Program-made: the position numbers and the translations under genes
Notes under the pieces: model-generated
What the model was told of the DNA's origin: nothing
The model's database searches: none
Seen by the model: the letters and a program-made list of their open reading frames with translations, nothing else
Shown: one piece after another, positions 7,592 through 16,026 of the stretch
Numbering within the stretch: position 1 is the first letter of the stretch
Layout of the letters: each line of letters begins with the position of its first letter
Origin: Armatimonadota bacterium
GTDB taxonomy: Bacteria > Armatimonadota > UBA5829 > DTLH01
Reading direction: 5' to 3'
DNA length: 64,000 nucleotides
Assembly (NCBI GenBank): GCA_029551395.1
Contig: JAKPFN010000007.1
Coordinates: 1 to 64,000 of the forward strand

Positions 7592-8986
7592 CTAATGCAG
7601 TTGTATATATTTCCATCTTCCTTTCATGAACCACAGAGTAAGAAGAATACCATACAACACATTCGATATACACATTGCGGACCAAGCGCCGCTGGCATGC
7701 CAGCCAAAAACAATCGCTAAAAGCCATGTGAGCGGCAATCTGATTATATAGAACGTAGCAAATTCTATCCAAGTCGGCATCCGGGTATCTCCTGCACCCA
7801 AAAGCGCTCCGCTCATGACCATTCCGATGGCTAAGAACGGCTGGCATACAGCATTAATCCTCAGATAAGAGACTATCAACCTGACTACAGACTCATCCTG
7901 AGTGAAAATACGTGCAAGGTACTCCGGTATGGCAAGAAATACTATTGCTACTACAGACATAATTATTACAGCGTGTCGGGCAGCATACCAGGCACAGCGT
8001 TCCGCTCGCTTGGGCTGACCTGCGCCCAGATTCTGACCTACAAGCGGGGTTGCAGCTATATTATAAGCTGCACCAGGCATAAAGGAAGTGGATTCTATCG
8101 CCAATCCGATGGTCAGCGCAGCTTGAATGGCCGTAGCTCCATCCAACATACCAATCAACAGCATGTAAACACTATAGGAAATTGAGAACTGCAACTGCTG
8201 AATGATTGCAGGCCAGCCGATACCAAGCAGCTTCCAAAACCAGTTAATGTGAATCCTGAGCCGATTAAGCGACCTTCTCAGCACCGACTTGCGAAGGAAC
8301 CATAAAATCAGAACCATACCGAAAACGTAAGATATCGCCGTTGCAAGCGCTGCTCCGTATATTCCCATCTCGGGAAATGGGCCGATTCCGAAAATGAGAA
8401 GCCAGTCGAAGATAACGTTGCAGAGGACTACGGTTCCACCGGTGTAAAGCGGAGTCTTGACATCTCCGGCAGCCCTAAGTGCAGAGGTTCCGATAACCAT
8501 TATACATAAGGGGATTGAAGCGGCTCCGAATATTGCAGTGTAACCTGCCGCGTATTCGATTACTTTTCCTTCCGCGCCAAGCAGTCTGACGAACGGCTGC
8601 GCTGCAACCACAAGCAATACCGTGCTTAAAATTCCTGCGAATACAGCAAATATCAATGATTGCCGGGTCGATTCTTCAGCGTTTTCCTGTTCTTCAGCCC
8701 CCAGGTAGCGAGACACCAGTGCTGATGTGCCAGCCGATATGCCATACACCATAGCAAACTGTATCATGGGAGCCATCGAACCAAGCCCTAGTGCCGCTTG
8801 TGCTGCCCTACTCGATTCCAGTTCTCCGAGAAAGATGCGGTTGATGATACCGTGGGCTGTCTGAAATACGGTATTTATGATGGTAGGCCAAGCCAGGAAC
8901 CAGACTGCGCTTGAGATGCGCCCGGTCTTAATCAGCTCGCTTGCCTGATCTTTGACAACTGGTCTTTTCAATTCTACAGTGCTCAT
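7592..8986 (-). CDS. MATE family efflux transporter (second gene of triplet)
   Basis: A 464-residue paralogue of its two neighbours, with twelve hydrophobic segments. It shares AWPTIINTVFQTAHGIINR, LVSRYLGAEE, LVGQNLGAGQPKRAE and GALLGAGDTRMPT with them. The similar N terminus (KDQASELIKTGRISSAVWF) shows that the three genes arose by tandem duplication. Only 9 bp separate it from the first copy. Substrate unknown. Confidence 0.92.
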   Translation of the reverse strand: MSTVELKRPVVKDQASELIKTGRISSAVWFLAWPTIINTVFQTAHGIINRIFLGELESSRAAQAALGLGSMAPMIQFAMVYGISAGTSALVSRYLGAEEQENAEESTRQSLIFAVFAGILSTVLLVVAAQPFVRLLGAEGKVIEYAAGYTAIFGAASIPLCIMVIGTSALRAAGDVKTPLYTGGTVVLCNVIFDWLLIFGIGPFPEMGIYGAALATAISYVFGMVLILWFLRKSVLRRSLNRLRIHINWFWKLLGIGWPAIIQQLQFSISYSVYMLLIGMLDGATAIQAALTIGLAIESTSFMPGAAYNIAATPLVGQNLGAGQPKRAERCAWYAARHAVIIMSVVAIVFLAIPEYLARIFTQDESVVRLIVSYLRINAVCQPFLAIGMVMSGALLGAGDTRMPTWIEFATFYIIRLPLTWLLAIVFGWHASGAWSAMCISNVLYGILLTLWFMKGRWKYIQLH

Positions 8987-8995
8987 ATACTGGCC

Positions 8996-10387
8996 CTAAA
9001 CCTCTAACGTACGCCAGGTTCCCCATTTGAACCATATAGCACTGAGAACACCGTTAAGCGAAGCCGATATCGACATAGCAATCCATGCTCCCATAGCGCC
9101 TAAATCCAGCGTTATTGCGAACAGATAAGCTAATGGGAGTCGGATTATCCAGTTAGCAATCAAAGATATCAGCATCGGTATGCGGGTATCGCCTGCTCCC
9201 TGCAGTGCCCCTTTCAATACGAATCCGATGCCTTGTGTAGGTTGTGCAATCGCATTGATTTGAAGATATAGCACAACAAGCGGTATAACGCTGATATCTG
9301 ATGTAAATGCCCTCGCCAGGTATTCAGGAATAATCAGGAAGAAGATAGCAACTGAGCTTATAACAGCAACAGCCTGCCATGTAGCAATCCATGCGCTGTG
9401 TTCGGCGCGGTCTATCCGTCCGGCTCCAATATTCTGACCAACAAGCGGGGTAGCTGCCATGCTATAGGCAATTCCAGGCATGTATGCAAGTGATTCAATA
9501 GCCAGCCCGATTGTGAGCGCAGCCTGTGCGTCGGTAGCGTTCGGTAAGCGTCCCAAAATCCACCAGAAACTGATAGAAGAAGTAGCCCAGATAAGGTTCT
9601 GAAGAGACGCAGGCCAACCAATGTTTGCAATTCTAATAAACCAACTGGTGTGCGCCTTTAGGCAGGTAAGCGCATCGCCCAAGACTGAACGTTTGAAGAA
9701 CCACAGGATAACCACCATGCCCACTAAGCGGGATATTCCTGTCGCCAGCGCTGCCCCGATAATGCCAAGCATCGGGAATGGGCCTACTCCAAAAATTAGC
9801 AGCCAGTCCAGTAGGATATTCAACCCGATGATAATCGCACCTGCATATAAAGGGCTGCGGACATCCCCTGCACTACGCAGCGCAGCAGTGATGATTATCG
9901 TCAGAAACATGGGAACGGAAAAATATGCAATGACTACAGTATACTGAGTAGCCAAAGGCACAACTTCGGACGGTGTGCCAATCAACTTGACGAATGGATT
10001 TGCAAATAAGATTATCGGGATCATTGTGATAATCCCGCCTAACGTCGAAAGGATTATAGACTGTCTGGCAGCCTCTTCAGCATCGTCATAGTTCTCTGCG
10101 CCAAGAAAACGCGCAACGAGCGCAGATGTGCCAACAGAGACACCCAGCATCATCACATACTGGACCAGAAGCACACGCTCTCCAGCACCTGCAGCCGCCA
10201 ACGATGGCGCGGCTTGTTCACCCAATCGGCCCAGGAACATCCTGTTGATGATTCCATAAGCCATTTGGATAAGCGTGTTGACAATCGTCGGCCAGGCAAG
10301 AAACCATACAGCCGAGGATATTTTTCCTGAAGTTATAATTGCGCTTGCTTCATCTTTACGCATTGTGGTTGAACCACGGTTGTCCAT
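8996..10387 (-). CDS. MATE family efflux transporter (first gene of triplet)
   Basis: About 463 residues from the ATG at 10387. Longer and shorter readings are possible (GTG at 10408, ATG at 10363), but the GTG lies inside the terminator hairpin of the leader, and the chosen start gives a length equal to the second copy. Twelve hydrophobic segments and the shared motifs AWPTIVNTLIQMAYGIINR, LVARFLGAEN and GALQGAGDTRIPM place it in the MATE family. It is the promoter-proximal gene, so the leader terminator would control all three copies. No good ribosome site is seen at any candidate start. Confidence 0.88.
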   Translation of the reverse strand: MDNRGSTTMRKDEASAIITSGKISSAVWFLAWPTIVNTLIQMAYGIINRMFLGRLGEQAAPSLAAAGAGERVLLVQYVMMLGVSVGTSALVARFLGAENYDDAEEAARQSIILSTLGGIITMIPIILFANPFVKLIGTPSEVVPLATQYTVVIAYFSVPMFLTIIITAALRSAGDVRSPLYAGAIIIGLNILLDWLLIFGVGPFPMLGIIGAALATGISRLVGMVVILWFFKRSVLGDALTCLKAHTSWFIRIANIGWPASLQNLIWATSSISFWWILGRLPNATDAQAALTIGLAIESLAYMPGIAYSMAATPLVGQNIGAGRIDRAEHSAWIATWQAVAVISSVAIFFLIIPEYLARAFTSDISVIPLVVLYLQINAIAQPTQGIGFVLKGALQGAGDTRIPMLISLIANWIIRLPLAYLFAITLDLGAMGAWIAMSISASLNGVLSAIWFKWGTWRTLEV

Positions 10388-10394
10388 AGGCCAG

Positions 10395-10423
10395 AAAAAA
10401 GGATACACCGGTTAGGCGTATCC
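10395..10423 (-). terminator. Intrinsic terminator in the MATE leader (attenuator candidate)
   Basis: On the minus strand GGATACGCC and GGTGTATCC form a 9-bp stem (one G-U pair) with loop TAACC, followed by six Ts. It lies between the promoter and the first MATE start, with no gene upstream on this strand, so it must act within the leader of the operon. Confidence 0.8.
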
Positions 10424-10472
10424 TCGGAGCGCTCTCCTTATCTTCCTGCAGCAGCAGGATTGTCAACTTCTG
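10424..10472 (-). promoter_or_regulatory. Structured 5' leader of the MATE operon
   Basis: Upstream of the terminator the predicted transcript contains two more hairpins: CCTGCTGCTGCAGG (10445-10458) and GGAGAGCGCTCC (10426-10437), the second of which buries an AAGGAG-like ribosome site. No known riboswitch consensus was recognised. It could be a ligand-sensing RNA or a protein-binding attenuator. Confidence 0.5.
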
Positions 10473-10477
10473 AAGCT

Positions 10478-10506
10478 ATTCTATCCTTTTCTGCAGACCT
10501 CGTCAA
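10478..10506 (-). promoter_or_regulatory. Sigma70-type promoter of the MATE operon
   Basis: On the minus strand TTGACG and TAGAAT are separated by exactly 17 bp. The predicted start near 10471 gives a leader of about 85 nt before the first MATE gene. Confidence 0.75.
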
Positions 10507-10747
10507 ATAAACTTGCAAGATTTTTTTCGCTGAACTATGGGTCTGTCACACTTTACCCAACTCAGTATATATCCATCTCTGTAAATAATATTCATGCAAC
10601 TAATCCATAACCAGACACTCTCATCTGTTTAGCAGACTGGTCACTTGGGTAGATTTCTGAAGATAACGCTGGCGACCGGCAATCGGCACCAGTAACAGAG
10701 GTGAAACAATCCCTCGATTCTGCCTTACTTATGGGAGGTCGAACCAC

Positions 10748-11902
10748 ATGTCCACAAGATTCCTCTTATTGCTTGGTATGTTTGTCTTACTGGTTTTACC
10801 AGTTCTTTCAGGAGCCGCTGAACCAGTAGATCAAAGCACTATCAGCCCCGGTGACACATTGAGAATCACCGTGCTGGGAGAGCCTGAGCATTCAAAAGAT
10901 GTGGTAGTAGGAGATGACGGACGGATCTCGTTGCCGTTGGCTAAAGACATAGAAGTAGCTGGTCTGACTACATCAGCCGCGGCTGAGGCCATCGCCAATT
11001 CTCTTGGCAAATACCTCAAAAATCCTAATGTGACAGTGGAAGTCACTCAAAAAGCAAGAAAACTGGTCACTGTGACAGGACAGGTGCGCACTCCGGGTGT
11101 GTATCCGATAGAACTGGAAACGACGCTGATGGAAGTCATAGGACTTGCCGGAGGGTTTACCGAAATGGCTGATACAGCCAATGTAACAGTGACCCGACGC
11201 GAGTCACTGGAACCTATCAGTTGTAACCTTCAGAGTTTCCTCATTGGCACAGATGAGACCGCTAATGTAAGACTCCAGGATGGGGACGTCATTCTGGTAC
11301 CGGAAAAAAGCCCGACTTTAGGGATTGTTTTTGTTTATGGTGCCGTAAACCAGCCTGGACAGCCGATACAACTGCGTGAAGGAATGAGGATTAGCCAGGC
11401 TATCTCCGCTGCCGGAGGAATCTTGCCTGCACAGGCAGAATTGACTCGCGCCACACTGAAACGGCAGGGCGAACCGGAACCAATTCCCATAGACCTGGCA
11501 AAAGCGCTTGCCGGAGACTTGTCTGCTGATCTTGTATTGAATTCCGGTGACACAATAACTGTACCAACAATCGAACAGACGGGCACATATACCATTTATG
11601 GAGCCGTAGCCAACTCCGGCGAGTTCCCATTGAAAAGTAATATGACAATCTCAAAGGTTGTAGCATTGGCTGGAACGACCGGAAACGCCAATATGTCTGA
11701 TTTGAGAATCACCAGAAGCAGTGAAGGCGGCACACTTCAGGCAATAAAGGTCGATTTGAAAAAAATCAGCGCGGGTAAGGCAGAAGATGTTGCTATCCAA
11801 CCTGGAGATACCATCTACGTAACGGAACGAGCTGAAAGACGCGATTTGACTCGATGGCTGGCGTTGGGATTAACCTTAATTGGAATTCTTATCAGGAATT
11901 GA
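10748..11902 (+). CDS. Polysaccharide export protein with SLBB repeats (Wza-like)
   Basis: A 384-residue exported protein with a signal peptide cleaved near SGAAEP (about residue 25). A Poly_export domain (ISPGDTLRITVLG, about residues 31-105) is followed by three SLBB-type segments beginning VTGQVRTPGVYPIE, YGAVNQPGQPIQL and YGAVANSGEFPLK. The C-terminal hydrophobic helix (WLALGLTLIGILI) is where Wza-type proteins insert in the outer membrane. It should form the outer-membrane or periplasmic channel for a surface polysaccharide. The next gene, a Wzz/BY-kinase, is its usual inner-membrane partner. The start ATG has GGGAGG about 11 nt upstream. The leader contains a short hairpin at 10669-10692 but no riboswitch that I recognise. 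Confidence 0.87.
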   Translation: MSTRFLLLLGMFVLLVLPVLSGAAEPVDQSTISPGDTLRITVLGEPEHSKDVVVGDDGRISLPLAKDIEVAGLTTSAAAEAIANSLGKYLKNPNVTVEVTQKARKLVTVTGQVRTPGVYPIELETTLMEVIGLAGGFTEMADTANVTVTRRESLEPISCNLQSFLIGTDETANVRLQDGDVILVPEKSPTLGIVFVYGAVNQPGQPIQLREGMRISQAISAAGGILPAQAELTRATLKRQGEPEPIPIDLAKALAGDLSADLVLNSGDTITVPTIEQTGTYTIYGAVANSGEFPLKSNMTISKVVALAGTTGNANMSDLRITRSSEGGTLQAIKVDLKKISAGKAEDVAIQPGDTIYVTERAERRDLTRWLALGLTLIGILIRN

Positions 11903-11959
11903 TGCTGCTTGCTTCAGATAACCTTACTGAAGTTCAAGCCCATAGAGAGGTGACTGGAT

Positions 11960-14131
11960 TTGAAGTTCTGGGAGTTCTATAGAATCATCTGGAAGAGAAG
12001 AGCGATGATAGCCGGGCTGGTTGCTGCAACACTGGCAGTGATACTGGTGGCAACAGCTAACAGGCCGTTGAAATACGAGGCAGTTGCGCAGATAATGCCT
12101 TCCGATGCCGTCCTGCAGCGGCCAATCCTTTGGAGCGTGAGTGCTAATGGCGGCGCCGAACAGCGTGTAGAACACAGGGACAGAGATGCCCAACTGGCAA
12201 ACCTTATGAGTCTCATCATAAGCCGGACTGTCGCCAAACGGGCTATCGAAGTGTTGGATGTCGACCTAAGCCCTGAATCGCTACAAAAGCAAATTACAGT
12301 AAATACAGCACAAAATCCGGCTTCCAATGAACGAGGAGCCTCCAGAACAGATATAATAGATATCCGCGTAAATGACAGTGACCCTGACCGAGCCGTAAGT
12401 CTTGCCAATGCTGTTGCGCTTGTATTTACCAATTATTATCAGGAGATAAGCCACCAAAACGCCGTAAACAGCATCAGATTCCTTGAGGAAGAAGTGTCAA
12501 AAGCACAAGCCAATCTCGACCGGGCTGAGGAACAATTAAGGACATATAAGAAATCCAAGGGTATTGCAGCTATGCCGGAAGGCGCTCAGGCCTCGCTGGC
12601 AAATCTCAACGAGATGCAGCACCAGCGAGACGCAGCAGCAGCCCAACTCGCAGAAGCCCAGCAGAGGTTGGGCAGTATAAGGCAGCAATTAGCCAGGGAA
12701 AAACCAAACCGTGTAGTGGAAGAAGGCACCACAGACTCCCCGACAGTCCGACAATTGGAAACTCAAGTGGCCACGCTCAAAGGGAGGCTCGTAGAAGCTC
12801 AATCCAAATACTACGATGTTCATCCGACGGTTGTAGACATTAAGCAACAGCTCCAGGATGCTCAAGACAAGCTGGATGCAGAACGCAAGAAGTTCCGGAT
12901 GCATCAAAATGTAGTTGCAAACCCGGTATACCAGAACCTGTTAACACAGAAATCTCAACTCGAGGCAGATGTAAAGGGGTATTCAGCGAGACTCGGTCAA
13001 TTGGACGCTGCCCTGGCACGGGCTAAGGGAAGCATATCTACCGGAGAAGATGTCAGACTGGCCAGGCTGCAACAGGAATTCCTTGATGCTCAGGCTGCTG
13101 CATCGGCTGTAAAGGAACGACTGCATCAGGCAAGGTTGAGTGAAAAAGATACTACCGAAACAGGCGCAATCCGGTTGGTAGATAGAGCTATCAAGGCCTA
13201 TGGGCCTATTGGCCGAAGTACGGCAAGCTACTTATTTATGGGTTTGATTCTCAGTCTGTTGGTTGGTGTTGGCACTGCGTTGACATTAGAGACCCTGGAC
13301 AACAGAATCAGGTCGAATATGGATGTCGAGCAGCTTCTTTCACTGCCGGTGAATGCGCTGATTCCCAGCATGACAGGAAGAAATGCCCCTGCTCTGCCTA
13401 AGATTACTTACCTTGACCCTCTTTCACCGCTTGCAGAGGCTTACAGGTTCCTGCGGACCGACCTGCTCTTGTCAGCGGCTGAAAGCGGATGCCAGACAGT
13501 TATGATAGCAACCGCAAAACCGGGCCAGGGCGGAACGACAACGGTCGCAAATCTTGCTATATCTCTGGCGATGGATGGTAAGCGGGTAGTGCTCGTAGAC
13601 GCAGACATGCGCAGACCTACACTGCACAGGATATTCAAGTCAAAGAACGATTTTGGCTTGAGCAGCGTACTCACTGGCGACAAGAACCTTGAAGAAGTAC
13701 TGGTGAGTACGGAAATAGAGAACCTGCTGCTTCTGCCTGCCGGACCGACTCCGACAAATCCATCGGAACTCCTCGGTTCGCAGAAAATGGGAGACTTGAT
13801 TGCCCAGTTAAAGCATGGCGCAGACTTTGTGCTGCTGGATACACCTTCAGCCATAGCGTTTACTGACACTATCGTGGTTTCCAGATGGATAGACGGAGTG
13901 CTTCTTGTTGTAAGAGCCAATCAGGTCCCACGAGGAGCTGAGCTGCAGGTTAGAAAGCTGTTCAACAAGGCAAATGTTAAAATACTGGGTGTAGTGCTGA
14001 ATGATGTTCAGCCTACAAGCGTGGACAGCTACTACTACCACTCCCATTACTACCCTAGCACTGGTCCAACAACTCTTGCCCTTTCTGGAGGCAAAGGCGG
14101 ATCATTAGACGAGGAACAGGAAGAAAGTTAA
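11960..14131 (+). CDS. Wzz/GumC-type chain length determinant fused to BY-kinase domain
   Basis: A 723-residue inner-membrane protein: transmembrane helix at about 16-36, long coiled-coil periplasmic part rich in Q, A and E (about 150-400), second helix near 420-445, then a cytoplasmic bacterial tyrosine kinase domain. Walker A' is VVLVDADMRRP and Walker B FVLLDTPSA. The C terminus carries the tyrosine cluster YYYHSHYY that these kinases autophosphorylate. The Walker A loop reads AKPGQGGTT: the canonical lysine of GK[S/T] is a glycine at residue 525, while a lysine sits at residue 520, the place of the signature lysine in MinD-type loops. Start is TTG, with GAGAGGTG 7 nt upstream. It pairs with the SLBB exporter. 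Confidence 0.88.
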   Translation: MKFWEFYRIIWKRRAMIAGLVAATLAVILVATANRPLKYEAVAQIMPSDAVLQRPILWSVSANGGAEQRVEHRDRDAQLANLMSLIISRTVAKRAIEVLDVDLSPESLQKQITVNTAQNPASNERGASRTDIIDIRVNDSDPDRAVSLANAVALVFTNYYQEISHQNAVNSIRFLEEEVSKAQANLDRAEEQLRTYKKSKGIAAMPEGAQASLANLNEMQHQRDAAAAQLAEAQQRLGSIRQQLAREKPNRVVEEGTTDSPTVRQLETQVATLKGRLVEAQSKYYDVHPTVVDIKQQLQDAQDKLDAERKKFRMHQNVVANPVYQNLLTQKSQLEADVKGYSARLGQLDAALARAKGSISTGEDVRLARLQQEFLDAQAAASAVKERLHQARLSEKDTTETGAIRLVDRAIKAYGPIGRSTASYLFMGLILSLLVGVGTALTLETLDNRIRSNMDVEQLLSLPVNALIPSMTGRNAPALPKITYLDPLSPLAEAYRFLRTDLLLSAAESGCQTVMIATAKPGQGGTTTVANLAISLAMDGKRVVLVDADMRRPTLHRIFKSKNDFGLSSVLTGDKNLEEVLVSTEIENLLLLPAGPTPTNPSELLGSQKMGDLIAQLKHGADFVLLDTPSAIAFTDTIVVSRWIDGVLLVVRANQVPRGAELQVRKLFNKANVKILGVVLNDVQPTSVDSYYYHSHYYPSTGPTTLALSGGKGGSLDEEQEES

Positions 14132-14138
14132 TTAAAGC

Positions 14139-14192
14139 GGAAAGTGCAAAGTACAGACGATTCGAAGCACACGAGTTTGCTTTGCACTTTCC
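14139..14192. terminator. Long inverted repeat between convergent genes
   Basis: GGAAAGTGCAAAG and CTTTGCACTTTCC form a perfect 13-bp stem enclosing 28 nt. It lies between the stop of the BY-kinase gene and the stop of the convergent gene at 14204, and could act as a terminator for both, although no long T run follows. Confidence 0.55.
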
Positions 14193-14203
14193 ACACTAAA
14201 AAC

Positions 14204-14707
14204 TTACGGAGTGCAGGTAGAAACGCGGAATTTTTGAAGGTCTGAACCGAGCTTTGCAAGCATTTTAAGGTTCTCTATTTCTTTGTCCATATCGATATCT
14301 TCTATAGACCTGTTATCGAGGGCATTGATTATCCTCTCGGCAACACGGATAGCCCCAAGTACCAGGACTTCATTCTCGTAATCGACATAGACATGGAAAC
14401 GGCCTTTGGGATCAACTCTCCAGTTCCATTGAGTCTCACCTTTGAGTATACCTGAAGGTTGAGCACGTGCTTGTAACTCGATGATTAGATGCTCAAACAA
14501 GTGAGGAATCTCTGTGGACTGACATTCTTTTTTGAAAGAATAGCCGCCATCATTCTCGCACCTGTGTCTGGCAAGCTGAGGAAGCAGCTTGAACAGCAGG
14601 CCGGGGATATGCGGCGAGTGGCGAGTGGAGTACTTGTTAGGGTCCGGCATCTCCACTACCAGCTTAACACGATGGCTGTTATAGAACAGGATCTCAACTA
14701 CTTTCAC
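14204..14707 (-). CDS. Stand-alone protein like the N-terminal domain of cyanophycin synthetase
   Basis: A 167-residue protein. The central segment IPGLLFKLLPQLARHRC, a gap, then HLFEHLIIELQ closely follows the pattern of the N-terminal domain of cyanophycin synthetase CphA (LPGL..LLP.L..HRC, then H..EH..LELQ). The ATP-grasp and Mur-ligase-like parts of CphA are absent, and no other part of CphA is nearby. In CphA this domain helps bind the growing polymer; here it would work alone or with an unlinked enzyme. The C terminus is a helical tail. The start is GTG, with GAGGTG about 10 nt upstream. Function beyond this domain match is unknown. Confidence 0.6.
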   Translation of the reverse strand: MKVVEILFYNSHRVKLVVEMPDPNKYSTRHSPHIPGLLFKLLPQLARHRCENDGGYSFKKECQSTEIPHLFEHLIIELQARAQPSGILKGETQWNWRVDPKGRFHVYVDYENEVLVLGAIRVAERIINALDNRSIEDIDMDKEIENLKMLAKLGSDLQKFRVSTCTP

Positions 14708-14791
14708 GCTGTCACTACACCTCTAATGCTTCAGGCTTCCAGAAAATATACTGCCTGAAGACCTGATAACGTTTCAGGCTGATTCATTAGA

Positions 14792-14863
14792 CCAGTCAGG
14801 GTGTGAATTAATGAGTCCAGAATAGTGCGCAAGCGCTCTCAATACCTTCAAAAACCTGACTGG
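14792..14863. other. Inverted repeat in intergenic region 14708-15093
   Basis: CCAGTCAGG at 14792-14800 is matched exactly by CCTGACTGG at 14855-14863, enclosing 54 nt that contain a smaller GCGC-AA-GCGC palindrome. The spacing and the closing helix look like a structured RNA or a binding site upstream of the minus-strand gene at 14204-14707. Nothing else is seen in this 386-bp gap. Confidence 0.4.
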
Positions 14864-15093
14864 ACAACAGGAGGAACTGGCTGGAACCGAGAAAGCATCC
14901 CTACTCCGGGGTCAGACATCCTCAATGCCAATTGTACCACACGATACGAGGCGTGTAAAGCAAATTGTGCATGATTTGGGACAACCAGTGATTTATAGCA
15001 GGCAAACGTGTTAGAATGGTAGCACTCTACAGCATTCTGTCGATGGATTATCTATAACAACCTCAGCAATACATATTGCTTTGCCTATAGGAC

Positions 15094-15462
15094 TTAGCCG
15101 GTAGCAATTGCCTGCAGAGCATCATCTACACTGTCATGAAGCGGAATATGACCATCCAGCTTGGTAAGCCGAATTATCCGGTCGAAAATGCCATGCGCCC
15201 CGACTACCCGAAGCTGCCGCTTACTCTGGGCTAGACTTTCCTGTGCTGAGGCAATTGCGGATATCCCCGTGCTGTCGATATAAGTCAACAAGTGAACATC
15301 CAGAACCACATGTTTCTTTTCATCAAGCGCTTTGCGAAGCTCTTGAGTCAACACAGGAACAGTCCCGATGTCGCATTCCCCCACCAGGTACATCACTACG
15401 GAATCGCCGGATTCGACAGAGTCTACAGTCATTAAATTGGAGTAATCGTTTCCAAATACCAT
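15094..15462 (-). CDS. STAS domain protein, anti-anti-sigma factor (SpoIIAA/RsbV-like)
   Basis: A STAS-domain protein of about 122 residues. The conserved phosphorylation loop YIDSTG with its serine is present, followed by the helix ISAIASA, and the C-terminal part is typical of anti-sigma factor antagonists. In such systems a kinase/anti-sigma factor phosphorylates this serine; no partner kinase lies nearby. The start is uncertain: ATGs at 15462 and 15432 and a TTG at 15531 are all in frame, without a clear ribosome site; 15462 is a compromise. Confidence 0.75.
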   Translation of the reverse strand: MVFGNDYSNLMTVDSVESGDSVVMYLVGECDIGTVPVLTQELRKALDEKKHVVLDVHLLTYIDSTGISAIASAQESLAQSKRQLRVVGAHGIFDRIIRLTKLDGHIPLHDSVDDALQAIATG

Positions 15463-15610
15463 AGCTACCCACGTTGACGAAATACCCAGAGAGGCACTTA
15501 ACAAAACGCACGGCCCGAGTTTAATAATCAATGGCAGGAAGGCTCATTCAACCATTCCTGCTTCAGGTTTCTCTACAGTATTTTGATGTATGCCTGGTTG
15601 AGCAACTGCA

Positions 15611-15799
15611 TTACTCGATAATTTCAATAACCACTACCGGACAGGCATCTGCTGCCTCACGAGCTCTTTCTTCAGCTTCAGGCGGGACTTCATCGACTAT
15701 AACATGAGCCAGTCCATCATCACCTATTTCGAACACCTCAGGGCAAGTGTCCGCGCAGATACCATCTCCTATGCATCCGTCATTGACAATAGCCTTCAT
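15611..15799 (-). CDS. Ferredoxin, single [4Fe-4S] cluster with Asp ligand
   Basis: A 62-residue acidic ferredoxin. The cluster motif is Cys9-x2-Asp12-x2-Cys15-x3-Cys19-Pro and the closing ligand Cys53 lies in ADACPV. Asp12 takes the place of the second cysteine, as in the Pyrococcus furiosus ferredoxin, where the aspartate makes one iron exchangeable between [3Fe-4S] and [4Fe-4S]. It is a soluble low-potential electron carrier with no dedicated partner in the neighbourhood. The ATG is preceded by AAGGAGG 7 nt upstream. Confidence 0.9.
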   Translation of the reverse strand: MKAIVNDGCIGDGICADTCPEVFEIGDDGLAHVIVDEVPPEAEERAREAADACPVVVIEIIE

Positions 15800-16026
15800 T
15801 ATTTATCCTCCTTATCCTTTCCATTTGTGCCGATTAAGCTGGCAGATACACTTACTATTACCCCATTAAGTCAGCAATTACAACCGTTCAGATGAAGAAA
15901 TTACCATTGGATTTTTATTTACCTCCATTTAGCAGGCCAACGAAAAGTAAGATTACCGGAACAGGCTGGGAATAATGGCAATACGGCTTTATTCAACCGG
16001 ATGATTACAGAAGGAGGCAGTATAAA

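Noticed and set aside
10669-10692. Possible c-di-GMP riboswitch before the polysaccharide export gene
   Set aside because: A short hairpin (CTGG...CCAG with inner CCG/CGG) is present, but none of the conserved GEMM loop sequences can be found.
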